This document shows, piece by piece, positions 10,422 through 21,605 of a stretch of DNA of 64,000 bases. The position numbers and the translations under genes are program-made. Under the pieces are notes generated by a model. The model made no database searches and had not been told where the DNA came from. It was given only the letters and a program-made list of their open reading frames with translations. How positions within the stretch are numbered: position 1 is the first letter of the stretch; each line of letters starts with the position of its first letter. This DNA comes from Pseudoips prasinana (lineage: Eukaryota; Arthropoda; Insecta; Lepidoptera; Nolidae): NCBI GenBank assembly GCA_951640165.1, contig OX621253.1, positions 25,887,469-25,951,468 of the forward strand. Direction: 5' to 3'.

Positions 10422-10482
10422 CATTTGTCCATAGTTCCTGGATTATAAATGAAACTTATAATCCAGGAACTATGGACAAATG
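10422..10482. repeat. Perfect 27-bp palindrome with 7-bp loop at the piggyBac/BEL junction
   Basis: The arm 10422-10448 is the exact reverse complement of 10456-10482, with loop atgaaac at 10449-10455. The right arm is genuine BEL/Pao coding sequence (IIQELWTNG). The left arm is an inverted copy of it, fused to the truncated piggyBac. Confidence 0.97.
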
Positions 10483-13400
10483 GTACAGAATGGGATCAAC
10501 CTGTAGATAACGCTATCAAAAGTAGATGGGTAGATATACAAGATCAATTAAAAGCACTTGAGAACATTTCTATTCCAAGATGGTGCAAATTTACAACTGA
10601 TTCACAAGCGGAATTACATGGATTCAGTGATGCATCAGAAAAAGCGTACGGTGCAGTAGTATACTGTCGAATATATAAAGGAAATAACACATATGATGTC
10701 ACCTTACTACAAGCAAAATCTAAGGTGGCACCAAAGAAACAAAAAACTACGTTACCTAAATTAGAGTTATGTGCAGCCGTTTTACTCGCGAAATTAATGC
10801 AGAAGATTGTAAACGAAATGAAAATTCCGATTACAAACATATATTGTTGGTCAGACTCTATGATCACCCTTGGTTGGATTAAAGGAGAGGCAGACAAATG
10901 GAAAACGTTCGTGGCAAACAGGGTTTCCGAAATACAAAAAAAGTTACCTCAAGGAAAGTGGTATTACATAAATACATCTCAAAATCCTGCTGACGTCATT
11001 ACAAGGGGGGTTGTCCCGAACAAACTTAAAAATTTTGATTTGTGGTGGAATGGACCAGATTGGTTAAAAACCGGCTACATCCCTAGTACAAAGACTATAC
11101 CAGAAATATGTGAAGAAATTAAGCGTTGTTACCACATAACGAATAATGTTCAACAACAGGACACTATTTGGGAAAGATTTGCGAGTTTTCAAAAAATGGT
11201 ACGAGTATTATCTTATTGTTACAGGTTCAGAGACAAACAAAGAAACATTAAACCATTAACTCGCACGGAAATTAATAGAACAACTGTCCAAATTATACTA
11301 CTTGTTCAGCAAGTCGAATTTTTGGAAGAATACAAAACTATCAAAAGTGGATTACTACTCAAAAACAATAAAATTGCATGTTTGGATCCGTTTATTGATC
11401 CAGATGGATTATTACGAGTGGGAGGAAGACTTCAAAACTCAAATCTTCCATACGACCAAAAGCATCCAATTCTATTACCCCACCACCACCACATAGTTGC
11501 AATCTTAGTACACGACGCTCACATAAACACATTACACGGAGGCAATCGTTTAACCTTGGCGTATATACGACAGAAGTATTGGATACTTGGAGGAAAACGT
11601 TTAGTAAAAGGCCATATAAGAAAGTGTGTGAAATGCATACGATATAAGTCAGCTACAATGTCACAGAAAATGGGGGCATTACCAAAAGCCAGAGTAACGG
11701 AATCATATCCATTTAGCCACACAGGCATAGACTATGCAGGTCCAGTCCAGGTTAGAGCAATGAAAGGTCGGGGTCATAAATCGTACAAAGGATACATTGC
11801 AATATTTGTCTGTTTATCAACTAAAGCCATACATTTAGAATTAGTGGGTGATTTGTCAACAGAATCATTCATCGCCGCGTTAAGGAGATTCATGGCACGC
11901 AGAGGTCCAGTGGCACATATTTATAGTGACAACGCAACAAATTTTGTGGGTGCGGCCAACTTCTTATATAGAGAACTGTTGATAATAACTCAATCAAATG
12001 ACTTTCAAAACACCATGGCAAACATTGGAACACACTGGCATTTTATTCCACCGTCATCACCCCATTTCGGAGGTATATGGGAAGCAGGAGTCAAGTCAAT
12101 GAAGCATCATTTGCGCAGAGTAATAGGAGAGCAGACTCTAACATATGAAGAGTTAACTACATTTCTGCATCAAACGGAAGCATGCCTGAATTCAAGACCA
12201 TTATGTGCACAGAGTGAGGATATAAACGACAACGTAGTATTAACACCGAGTCATTTCCTTATTGGTAGAGAAGCGGTCGGCGTACCGGATCCGCTATCGA
12301 ACATCAACACCGACCTTGTGAATAGATGGAAACATATTCAAAGAATGAAAAAAGATTTCTGGAAAAGTTGGACTAATGACTATCTACAACAATTACAACA
12401 AAGATACAAATGGAAGAAAAATCAAGAAAATTTAGATATTGGATCCGTAGTAATTATAAAAGATGAAAATATTAATCCTAGCAAATGGCCACTTGCAAAA
12501 GTTAAAGAAGTACACGTTGGAAACGATGGTTTAACTAGAGTTGTGACACTTCTAAAACCGTCGGGCTCCACGCTAAAAAGATCAATTCATACCCTAATTC
12601 CATTACCTATAAAATCAAATAAGGACGATCACAGTTGTAACAATGTTGCATCAAACACTGTACATACGAATATGACAAAAACTTATACAAGAAATAGTAA
12701 TGGAAACCAAACCAAAACAGCCAGTAACTGTTCAAAATGGTTCATATACTTATTAATAATTATACAAATGTTCAGTACAGTAACATCAACAACCACATAT
12801 TTTATAAAAAGTTTATCACCAGGAATATACGTTGAGCAAATAGGAACAGCAAGCATCGACAGAGGAATGTTTAGGATAGAAAAACATTTAAAAAGACAAC
12901 GCCTACAACAAGACTACATGAGAATAAAAACAGTAACATCCAAATTCAATATACTCTGCAGTAATACAGAAGTCGTAACAACAGAAACTCACTGCAAACA
13001 ACTATATCACCACTTAATTGAACAAGAAACAAAATATGAGCGAATCAAAGAATACTTAACAGAAGTTAATCAAACCAGGAAGAAGAGAGGACTATTAGGG
13101 CAATTTCTAACGTCAATTTTTGGCGTAAATGATGAAGTCTACAAAGATATAAACTCACTGAATATGAATCAAGAAAAATTAATTAAAGCAGCTAACCATC
13201 AAACTAAATTCATGATCTCAACTATTTCACAAGTTAACAGTACTGAGGAGAGAATAAGAAAAAAACTGGAAGGTTTTCAAACAAAAATTAATCATGTAAT
13301 AGAATACATAAATAACTACAACCACTGGTATACTACGATCGACCACAACAGAATAAAAATTCAAATAATGCAGACGTACCAACTTGCAAATAACTACATT

Positions 13401-13532
13401 ACGGAAATCATAGATTATTATAATGGATTACTAGATATCTATCTAAGTAAAACAACGGTATATAGCGTGTTATCACCAAAAAATGTTAGCGATTTGATAT
13501 TGTCAGCAAATAAAAACTTCCATCTAATTTGA
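10449..13532 (+). CDS. BEL/Pao Pol C-terminal half joined in frame to the start of an envelope-like protein
   Basis: The ATG at 10449 lies in the palindrome loop and is not a native start. Residues ~50-190 are a Pao-type ribonuclease H (HGFSDASEKAYG, TLPKLELCA). An HHCC integrase zinc finger follows at ~355-396 (HDAH, CVKCIR), then the integrase core with TGIDYAG (~424), YSDNATNF (~492) and WEAGVKSMKHH (~545), then a domain ending in the LKPSGSTLKRSIHTLIPLP-type block (~720). A hydrophobic segment at ~763-785 opens the envelope-like part, which has an RKKR cleavage-type site near residue 877 followed by a glycine-rich hydrophobic stretch, as in insect errantivirus Env and baculovirus F-type proteins. 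Pol and envelope share one frame with no stop between them. The frame ends at TGA 13530-13532, where a one-base shift leads into the next piece. Confidence 0.82.
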   Translation: MKLIIQELWTNGTEWDQPVDNAIKSRWVDIQDQLKALENISIPRWCKFTTDSQAELHGFSDASEKAYGAVVYCRIYKGNNTYDVTLLQAKSKVAPKKQKTTLPKLELCAAVLLAKLMQKIVNEMKIPITNIYCWSDSMITLGWIKGEADKWKTFVANRVSEIQKKLPQGKWYYINTSQNPADVITRGVVPNKLKNFDLWWNGPDWLKTGYIPSTKTIPEICEEIKRCYHITNNVQQQDTIWERFASFQKMVRVLSYCYRFRDKQRNIKPLTRTEINRTTVQIILLVQQVEFLEEYKTIKSGLLLKNNKIACLDPFIDPDGLLRVGGRLQNSNLPYDQKHPILLPHHHHIVAILVHDAHINTLHGGNRLTLAYIRQKYWILGGKRLVKGHIRKCVKCIRYKSATMSQKMGALPKARVTESYPFSHTGIDYAGPVQVRAMKGRGHKSYKGYIAIFVCLSTKAIHLELVGDLSTESFIAALRRFMARRGPVAHIYSDNATNFVGAANFLYRELLIITQSNDFQNTMANIGTHWHFIPPSSPHFGGIWEAGVKSMKHHLRRVIGEQTLTYEELTTFLHQTEACLNSRPLCAQSEDINDNVVLTPSHFLIGREAVGVPDPLSNINTDLVNRWKHIQRMKKDFWKSWTNDYLQQLQQRYKWKKNQENLDIGSVVIIKDENINPSKWPLAKVKEVHVGNDGLTRVVTLLKPSGSTLKRSIHTLIPLPIKSNKDDHSCNNVASNTVHTNMTKTYTRNSNGNQTKTASNCSKWFIYLLIIIQMFSTVTSTTTYFIKSLSPGIYVEQIGTASIDRGMFRIEKHLKRQRLQQDYMRIKTVTSKFNILCSNTEVVTTETHCKQLYHHLIEQETKYERIKEYLTEVNQTRKKRGLLGQFLTSIFGVNDEVYKDINSLNMNQEKLIKAANHQTKFMISTISQVNSTEERIRKKLEGFQTKINHVIEYINNYNHWYTTIDHNRIKIQIMQTYQLANNYITEIIDYYNGLLDIYLSKTTVYSVLSPKNVSDLILSANKNFHLI

Positions 13533-14960
13533 AAATCATTCAACAACACTTACTAGAAACCAAAATATTTGAAAACATTAGCCACATACTAGTTCATGCA
13601 TACTTTCCTATTCAAGATATTAACAAGTATACGTTGATTCACACCACACCGATTCCAAAGAAGGATGCTCATAAGTCATTTCAAAGCATAGAAATTTCAA
13701 AACCTTACATAGCATTAGACTATAACAATGAGCTATATTTTGAGTTAAATCATGACGAATACAAGAGTTGTCTGCAGAGAGATCTCCATTTTATTTGTTT
13801 TCCTGGGGCGGTGAAAAATATGCAATTAAATAAAAATTGCATTATTGACCAACTCTTCAAAAATGAGACACGAACGAAATGCCCTGTAAAAAGTTTTGAC
13901 ATACCAAATAGCATAATGTGGAAACAACTATGCATGCAGAACACTTGGATGTTTTTAGCTAAGGACAGTACCACTGCATCAATAGTTTGTGATGGACAAC
14001 GAGAGGAAGTAGTGCTTCAAAATGTCGGTGTAATAAAAATCTCCGACACTTGTATCATTAAATCAACCAACAGCATACTTGCCGCTCAAAGATCAGTGTC
14101 AGCACAAATAGCATCATCATATTCAAAACAGATAAATTTCACTATAGATACATACGTGTCCACTAGTAATAAAATTGTTAATATGTCTAAAGAGGAAGTA
14201 ATAGGTAACTCACGAGATTTTTTTCTAAATTTAGTTAACAATGAAAATAGTTTAAAATTAGAACTAAATAATACCATTTGGAAACAAATTTATTCCCATA
14301 CTTATGTAGTTAGTTTTATATCGTCACTACTCATGTTAATATTAGCGATAGTAATCGTACGTTATGGTCCAAAAATGATAAACTGTATTAGAACGGCAAT
14401 ACAGCGCAACACCAGGCATCCCAAGGAACCATGTGCCAAACAACCAACAACGAGACCAGGCAGCGCAGACGATACTATTTACAGCCAACCGAATCGACAG
14501 TCGACAAAGAACTTCACGTCAACGAAAAACTCAACCAATGAGATACCGACCATCACCAGCGGGACAACTGAACTATATGAACTGAAGCCTATTCCCGAGA
14601 GGCGGCAGAATGTTCACATGTGAACCATAATATTTACTTCAAGGAACCCTAATTAATTTATATCAACACAGCAATCAATGACAAATTTACTACATCGACG
14701 CATCTTGGGACAAAGTACAGCTCAGCGTCAGCATACAACTGACCGAAATATTGAAGACTACAGCGTCGACGCAACACACGGATGGCACACAAGTGAATAG
14801 GCGTGAATGTGTATTTAGTTTAAGATTAGTATATAAGATTTTAATATTGTAAATAAAAGCAGTCATTACGTTGAATCCGACTTTGGCTCATTACCCTGTC
14901 ACCACCTCTCACTGCGGCCAAGACACCTTTAGCCGTCAGTACGATCGGTCTTGTGAGCCT
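10456..14960 (+). mobile_element. BEL/Pao LTR retrotransposon with an envelope-like gene, 5'-truncated
   Basis: It carries, in order, ribonuclease H, integrase zinc domain, integrase core, the C-terminal domain typical of Pao elements, then an envelope-like protein. Gag, protease, most of the reverse transcriptase and the 5' LTR are absent; truncation is at the fold-back palindrome. The 3' LTR has not been delimited because there is no partner; an aataaa signal at about 14852 suggests it lies within about 14640-14960. Confidence 0.8.
13529..14623 (+). pseudogene. Envelope-like protein, C-terminal part, shifted frame
   Basis: This continues the envelope-like protein begun in the previous frame, offset by a single-base shift around 13525-13530; there is no native ATG at the start. 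The body has several cysteines (for example LHFICFPG, TKCPVKS, QLCMQ, IVCDG, DTCII) and potential N-glycosylation sites, consistent with an extracellular region. One transmembrane segment lies near residues 259-279 (FISSLLMLILAIVIV), followed by a basic, Thr/Ser/Pro-rich cytoplasmic tail ending at 14623. The frame stays open for 364 codons. Whether the shift is a mutation or is bypassed is unknown. Confidence 0.75.
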
Positions 14961-15225
14961 GCTTGACCGGCAGTGAGAAAACCCTCTCTCCTGTGTACAT
15001 TGCACTACGTACACACCCCTGCTTCCTTCATAGTTTCCGTCTGTTGCCTTAGGTCTCCTGGCAACAGGCTTCCCGTACCTATCTATATAATTATATGTTA
15101 TCAGTACATATGGTTAGGCTAGGGTGGTAGGACTATTACGAGTGGTACACAGTAAGGAGTAGGTTACGTGCGAGCGTTGGTTAATTTGACCCTACAAATT
15201 ATCTTATGCCCGTACAATTCTTGTA
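14624..15225. other. Envelope gene 3' flank and putative 3' LTR; no gene
   Basis: The first ~330 bp are probably BEL/Pao 3' sequence: gtaaataaaag at about 14850 is a good polyadenylation signal. From about 14960 to 15225 there is unassigned sequence. Confidence 0.45.
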
Positions 15226-16937
15226 ATGATTTTTTTTGCATCTGTGGGGCAAAGCTTTGCCAATAGAATACTCGAGAATCTAAACGCTACACAAAAATCA
15301 CTAGCTCAAAGTATAAGCACTCAAAAATCACCCTTGAAATCCTTCTTCTTTGAACCTACTGACTGTGCTGAAATTGGGGGCATCATACATAGTTTAAAAG
15401 TAAATAGTGCTCCGGGACTAGATAATATTTCAAATTTACTTATCAAATCTATTAAAAACTACATAGTTGAACCCCTTGTGATCATTATAAATCAAAGCCT
15501 ATCTACGGGCACCGTTACCCCAGAATGGAAGACAGCACTTATAATACCAATCTATAAAGGGGGGGAATCTATCCTGCCTTGTAATTATCGTCCAATTTAA
15601 TTACTCCCGGTATTTTCAAAAATTTTAGAGAGGGTTGTAAATAAACGGCTAGTCAAATACATTGAAGAAAATCATATACTGTCAGAAATACAATTTGGAT
15701 TTCGGCAAAATAGGTCACCTGAAGACGCAGTTGGCCTACTTACGACTGAAATTGTCTCGCACCTAGACAATGGCCGTGCATGTCTTGGAGTATTCCTGGA
15801 TCTCGCCAAGGCGTTTGACACGGTCGCCATTCCAATTCTCCTAAAAGACTGGAAAACATCGGAATTAGGGGAGTGGTGCTGGACTGGTTCCGGAGCTACC
15901 TGTCTGAAAGAGAACAATGCGTTAAGGTGGAGACATGGCTAAGTACTATAAACAAAACGTCATTTGGAATCCCCCAGGGCAGCGTATTAGGGCCGACACT
16001 ATTCCTGCTCTACATCAATGAATTGGCAATCTTACCTCCGAAAAATTCTAAAGTTGTGTGTTACGCTGATGACACTGCAATTATTTTTCAAGACTCATCC
16101 TGGCCCAAATGTTTTGAAAATGCAACACGTGGCATGGCAGAAGTAGCCAAATGGCTCCGCAACAACCTGATGACCCTGAACCCCAGCAAAACAAAATTTT
16201 TATGTTTCCATAACACTAGTGCTTCCTCACCCATCTCAAGCCCGGACATACTAATTCATACTTGTGGCCAGGATCCAATAAAAACAAACCTCACATGCAG
16301 CTGCTGTAGGGTTCAAAGAGTAAGGGTAATAAAATATTTAGGTGTCATGCTCGATGAAAAGCTTACTTTCAGGGACCACATTGTGGCTACAGCTGCAAAA
16401 GCAAGGAAACTTATATATGTCATGAAACAACTGAGAGATGTAGCTAATGTCGATCTTCTTAAATCCGTCTACGTCTCACTCTGCCAGTCTGTGATGACAT
16501 ACTGCATTAACGTATGGGGTGGCGCAGCCACATCACATTTGCTTAGCCTTGAAAGAGCACAAAGGTCTATCTTGAAGGTTATGCTAAAGAAACCCATCAG
16601 GTTCTCTACTGCAGAGCTTTACAGAGAGGCTGGATTATTAAGTATCCGAAGATACTACATACTTAATGCAGTCACACACACACATAAAACTGTAATAGTC
16701 TCGAAAAACTATCTTAATATGCTGAAACAAAGACTTTTTAAAGTCCCTACTCCTAAAAGCAAAACTTCTTTTGCCCAGCGGTTTCAAGAGCACATGTTTC
16801 CTTACCTGTATAATAAAATTGTTGGCAAATGCAACATTAAAATGAGTACGACGCGCGAGGCTCAGTTAAAAGCTAAGAAATACATTTCCAACTTAAACTA
16901 TTATGAAACGGAACAACTCCTTAGAACTTATACTTGA
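15226..16937 (+). pseudogene. Jockey-like LINE reverse transcriptase, 5'-truncated
   Basis: The endonuclease is absent. The sequence enters in the linker just before the reverse transcriptase and then shows the [39 protein letters not shown] and CYADDTAI blocks, followed by the [19 protein letters not shown] and [10 protein letters not shown] blocks typical of Jockey/CR1-group ORF2 C-termini. Two lesions are visible: TAA at 15598-15600 directly after NYRPI, with the same frame continuing, and a one-base shift near 15848 in the segment after the AFDTV block. The C-terminus ends at 16937 next to an (AT)n tract. Confidence 0.88.
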
Positions 16938-16951
16938 TATGAGATATAACC

Positions 16952-16957
16952 TATATA

Positions 16958-17028
<71 letters not shown>

Positions 17029-17050
17029 CACACACACACAGACACACACT
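16952..17050. repeat. (AT)n then (CA)n microsatellite
   Basis: About 75 bp of alternating TA is followed by acacacacacag-type sequence to about 17050. It sits 15-110 bp after the LINE stop and may derive from the LINE 3' tail. Confidence 0.9.
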
Positions 17051-17770
17051 AGAAATATTTAAATATTGGTAAAAATAAGTACATTTAAATAACATTGTAT
17101 GTATTGATATAGAATGCTATATCGATAAAATAAACATAGAAGTAAAGTAGAAGTAAATGCGAGTTAATTATCATTAGCTGATTTGTTTGTATTATACAAG
17201 TAATCTAATAATATTTATCTAATCTAATATTAATAGTGCCATATCTAGGTCATTTTAAAATCTCGAGCAAATTTTCTGTTTCTGTGTCTTATAAATGGAA
17301 TATGAATATGAAATGGTAAATTAAGTTTAGTTTGAACAAGGGAATCTGAGCTATTTAATATTGCTTTACTTCTATAGATATCACAATCAATTAATATTAA
17401 CAATAATAAAAAACAGAAACTATTTAAAACGTACAACGGGAGCATTCGTACAGTAGTGATATCTAAGCTATACAGCACACTGACGTGTTCATGTTTGTGT
17501 GCGTAACTCCCAGTCGGACGCATAGGCTATGCGCGGAGCGGCTGGGCAGTGCGGCTCCCGGCTTCGACACAACAGGCACGTTCATGTTTTCGCTCCACGT
17601 AAGTAATTTTTGGATTCACTTTGAAACGTGTTTAAATGTTATAAGTTTTACTCTAGTTATAAAAGTGATTCAATTTAGTTGGAGGAATGGTATTGAGGTC
17701 TTAAATGCACGCGGTTGTTTTCTGATAACTATGACGGGTATTTTTATTTTAAATTGAATCATTGTATTTT
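17051..17770. other. Non-coding stretch with a small GC-rich island
   Basis: No supported gene. The segment 17500-17600 is GC-rich and contains an ATG five codons before a perfect gtaagt donor at 17599, which could be a minimal first exon, but nothing else supports it. Confidence 0.4.
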
Positions 17771-17899
17771 TGGTTTGGGGTACCTTCGTGTAGTTAGCAG
17801 TGGGGTAGATTCGTACTGTACGAATCGTCCCAACACTAACTTGCAAAAACACTAGCTTAAAAAATTTTTTATCGAATATATTATTATTACAGAATCAAA

Positions 17900-20125
17900 A
17901 TGCCGCGAAAGTATGTGAAAAGGGGGACAAGGAGACGAAGATAGCATGAAATCTGCGAAAGACGAAGTTTTGAATAAAACCTTATCTATCAGAAAGGCTG
18001 CGCAAAAATATGGCGTCAAACCAACTACGCTCGAAAGTCGCTTGACGAAGTTACATAAACAAGCAGCTACAGAAGACAGACATAGTAAGGCACGTGTTTT
18101 CAGTTCCAAATACTCTACAAATCAAGTGTTTTCTGCAGAAGAAGAGGCTCATTTAAACACGTACATAATGAAATGCTCCAAAATGCACTACGGATTGACG
18201 ATTGTCCAAGTAAGAAAACTTGCGTACGAGTTTCCAAAAGCTAATAGATTACGTTATCCTTCTAATTGGGATCACAATCAAATGGCAGGAAAGGATTGGG
18301 TGGAGAGTTTTCGCAAGCGTTGCACAAATTTAAGCCTCAGAAAACCAGAAAACACCAGTGCCGCAAGGTGCTTCGCATTCAATAAGACTGCCATAAAAGA
18401 TTTCTTCGAAAACCTTGAGACTGTATACGTAAAATACAAGTTCACTGCTGACCGAATTTACAATTTTGACGAGTCGGAGATATCCACAGTATTAAATACG
18501 CCCAAGGTTTTAGCTGAGAAAAACCAAAAAAGTCGGTCAACTTGTTTCGGCTGAGAGAGGAGAACTTGTTAAATTTGGAGGAATCATATCAGCCAGTGGC
18601 AACACAATTCCGCCTCTACTTATCTTCCCCAGGGTTCATTTTAAAGACCATTTTATGGACGGTGCTCCGGAAGGTAGTCTGGGAATGGCAACAAGGAGTG
18701 GTTGGATAAATACCACTATATTTTTGGAGGTGTTGAAACATATCCAGAAGAAAACGTTGTGCTCAAAAGATAACCCTATCTTGCTACTGGTTGATAACCA
18801 TGAAAACCACGTCACAATATAAGCAGTAGACTATGCTCGTGACAATGGCATAGTTTACCTTTCGTTCCCACCGCATACAACTAACCGTCTCCAGCCCTTA
18901 GACGTTGGTGTATTTGGACCTTACAAGGCAAAATTGAAAGTGGCATTTAACGATTGGCATGTGAATAACCCGGGCAAAACTGTAAACATATACAATATAC
19001 CGGAAACTTGCCAAAGTAGCCTATTTTGAATCGTTCAGTGGGAGAAATATAACACGTGCCTTTGAGAAGACTGGAATCTGGCCATTTAATAAGCTAGCCT
19101 TCGGAGACGACGACTTTGCAGCTGTAAGCGTATACCAATCCGGGTCCACGTCAGCTCCAGAAGAGATCGACGATATAGGTAATGTTGAAGATGTGGAACA
19201 ACAAGATTTACCACCAGGGTTGGCCCCTACATCAGCTTCTTTTCCACCACAGTCAGAATCCGCACAAGGTGAGCAGTCTATTTCAACAGCGATTCATTAT
19301 GCCAATGTATCGGAAACGGAGCTTACTCAAGAAGATCTCCTAGAGAGCTTAGTTCCTGTTTCACCTTCCTTAAATAGATCTAAAACTCCACCGGCGACTT
19401 TTCCTGCTGGAGGACTAATAACTCCAGAAGTTATCCGGCCTTACCCTATAGTAGACAGAACTGAGTCAAAAAATTCGTCAAAAGGGAAACAGCAAGGACA
19501 GTCGGGAATATATACAGATACTCCGGAGAAAATAGGACTAGAAGAAATAGAGAAAGCAAAACAGTTGAAGAAGCAAGAGCAAGAGATAAAACAAAAGGCT
19601 AAGGAGATGAAGCGAACATTAAATGTAGTATCCGCCAGCACCAATCCAAAAAGACAGAAGAAAACTGTAAGGACAACAAAATCATAGAGTCAAAACAAAA
19701 CTTTCAAGCCTGTCAGTGAGGACGAGTCTGATTCTGAGGATGAAACTAATATCAGATTAAGAGAAAGTTCTTGTTCTCCCATCGAAGAAGCGTCCGAGCA
19801 ATTGGATGTTCAAGATGAAACTCCAGTTATGTCTATGAACATTAACCAAAGATGTTTCGTGCTAGTCAAATTTGCTAAAAAAAATATTGTTTTATATTAT
19901 GTTGGGCAAGTGCTTATAAAGTACAGTCCTATTGAATACATAGTGTCATTTATGAGGAAAAAGCCTGGTTCCTGGAAATTTGTTTTTCCCACCACTAAGG
20001 ATGAGGGCAGTGTCAATATAACAGATGTGGTACATATACTGACACCATCAAAATCTGCTTTGACAGCGAGAACGTTTCACATTTATAGCTTCGAGAAAGA
20101 CTTATCTATGTATGCTGTCGGATAG
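17900..20125 (+). pseudogene. pogo-like (DDE_1) transposase, several frameshifts and stops
   Basis: It starts MPRKYVKRGTRRRR at 17900 and shifts frame at about 17940 into KDEVLNKTLSIRKAAQKYGV, a pogo/CENP-B-type helix-turn-helix, followed by WVESFRKRC. The catalytic core shows RIYNFDESE (about 18455), LLLVDNH (about 18785) and NRLQPLDVGVFGPYK (about 18890), with a TAA just after the second motif and shifts near 18530 and 19010. The C-terminal tail (19193-19687, then 19802-20125) is acidic and proline-rich, then Lys-rich, and ends in a domain beginning CFVLVKFAKKNIVLYYVG that is common at the end of insect pogo-like proteins. All three catalytic Asp positions are recognisable. Confidence 0.82.
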
Positions 20126-20473
20126 TACGTGTATTAATACTTAAGACTAAGGCTTGTTGCTGTAATGGTAGTGTTTATTATGTTGATTCATTAGGTACCT
20201 ACTTATTATATTAATTAGAAAAGTTATGATACGTTTTTGTTACAAAGACTAAGTAGTCATTTTTAGTACTGAGGTACGTTTTTTGTTACTAAGAGTAAGT
20301 AGTTATTTGTAGTACCTACTGAGGAACACAAAATAATAATTGACAATTGTTCCTAAAAAAGGCTGATTCTGTGTTAATTGTGATCTCAATAAATGATAAT
20401 ATTACATTGAATAGTGGTTATTTCTCTCATTGTACGAAGGTACCCCACTATGTACGAAAGCTCCCTACGCTAT

Positions 20474-20509
20474 GTACGAACCTACCCCACGAGTGGGGTA
20501 GGTTCGTAC
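20474..20509. repeat. 17-bp perfect palindrome of the pogo motif
   Basis: gtacgaacctaccccac at 20474-20490 pairs exactly with gtggggtaggttcgtac at 20493-20509 across a 2-bp spacer. It is part of the motif array at the element's right end. Confidence 0.95.
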
Positions 20510-20660
20510 GTTTGTCTCATTTTAGTAAAGTTCAAACAACACATCATTCATCTTAAAGGCTAATAAGCGCGGTATGTGACAGCATTAAAGTTATTTTTAA
20601 ATAATGGATAGTTTTTGTTTTATGTGGCTTAAAGTAAAAAGTGTACGAATCCTACCCACT

Positions 20661-21084
20661 CTCTCCTTATCACATACGGGGGAATAGCTGTGATAATTTA
20701 TGAAGTTTCACGCGGGTAAAACCGCGGGGAACAGCTATTTAGAAATAAGTTTCAAACTTTGGCTAAATGTCTTTGAGTAATCTTCTATTAGGCTCATCAC
20801 TAATTAACTTTTTTATTCAGTAATCATTATTCTACTCATGAGGCAAAAGTTGTCATAATATTTATCAGAAGAAAGGGTCTTTTTATTTGCTGCAAGTCTT
20901 CAAATTTTCGTGCAGTAATTTCACTTCGGTTCTTGTGCAATTGAGATAGTTCAGTAATCTCGCAACGATTGCATTGCAAAGATTACCTTTGTGGTGAATT
21001 TTGCCATTCATCCTTAAGGCCAGTTCTATAAAGAATAGACCCATTGCTTTCGTAACGTAGTGCACGAATGGCGTCACATTAAGG
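20661..21084. other. Non-coding stretch
   Basis: No gene seen. gcgggtaaaaccgcgggg at about 20713 followed by aacagctat resembles the end of a common lepidopteran non-LTR repeat, in the opposite orientation to the related motif near 143. Confidence 0.4.
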
Positions 21085-21605
21085 TTCCCCTTGGATTTTC
21101 CTGGACGAATACTTTTATAAAACTGAATTTTTCTGTTAAGTCGCTCGACAATAATGAGATTACATTACGGGAAGAGACTCCTAAAACTGAAAAAGTGAAG
21201 ATTTGGCTTCGAAGCATATTCAGATATTTGTGTGGGACGAGTGATGTCCTCCCGACCGATTTCGGCCACGGCGGCCAGTCTTAATGGAGACTAGCCAATT
21301 GCGCAGGACATATTATAGTGCACAAGTGTGTGCGCAAACACAGGGGCACTTTCTATTCCATCACTCTCATGATCCGATGGGACGCCTAGCGACACGACCG
21401 GAAAGAGTTCAGGTACAGGACCGACGGCTTTACGTGCTCTCCGAGGCACGGGGGTGTAATACCGCCAACTTCCAGACTTCGGGCTGATACTGAGAAATTT
21501 CTTTTTACGGAAAAATCCCAAAATCACTTTTTGGCCCGACCCGGGATTTGAACCCAGGACCTCATTATCTGCGGTTGAACACGCTACCGCTAGACCAACG
21601 AGGCA
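21085..21605 (-). mobile_element. tRNA-derived SINE
   Basis: The head (minus strand, from 21605 to about 21536) has an A-box-like TGGTCTAGCGG and a B-box-like GGGTTCAAATCC in tRNA spacing. It is followed by a body, down to about 21240, with the gaagttggcggtattacacc, cggagagcacgt and actataatatgtcctgcgca blocks that I recognise from a widespread lepidopteran SINE. gtcacattaagg occurs at 21606-21617, directly abutting the head, and again at 21073-21084, which would make a 12-bp target duplication and a 521-bp element. A competing 10-bp repeat, ggacgagtga (21235-21244 and 21616-21625), would make it about 370 bp. Confidence 0.85.

Larger units (their letters stand above)
17771..20660 (+). mobile_element. 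pogo/Tigger-like DNA transposon with a terminal motif array
   Basis: The degenerate transposase gene at 17900-20125 is flanked by multiple copies of a GGGGTAGnTTCGTAC motif. On the left they lie at 17774 and 17801 (forward) and about 17817 (reverse). On the right they lie at 20432, 20452 and 20473 (reverse), 20493 (forward) and 20642 (reverse). The inverted left/right arrangement marks terminal and subterminal repeats; exact ends and the TA target were not fixed. Confidence 0.75.

Noticed and set aside
15672..15917. Minus-strand open frame opposite the LINE reverse transcriptase
   Set aside because: It lies across the AFDTV-block region of the plus-strand reverse transcriptase and has no domain of its own.
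17485..17757. 90-codon open frame and a five-codon first exon at 17584-17598
   Set aside because: No family, no partner exon; the GC-rich island and donor alone are not enough.
21536..21605. tRNA gene on the minus strand
   Set aside because: The A- and B-box-like motifs are there, but the sequence continues directly into a known SINE body and a duplicated 12-mer abuts the head; it is a SINE head, not a tRNA gene.
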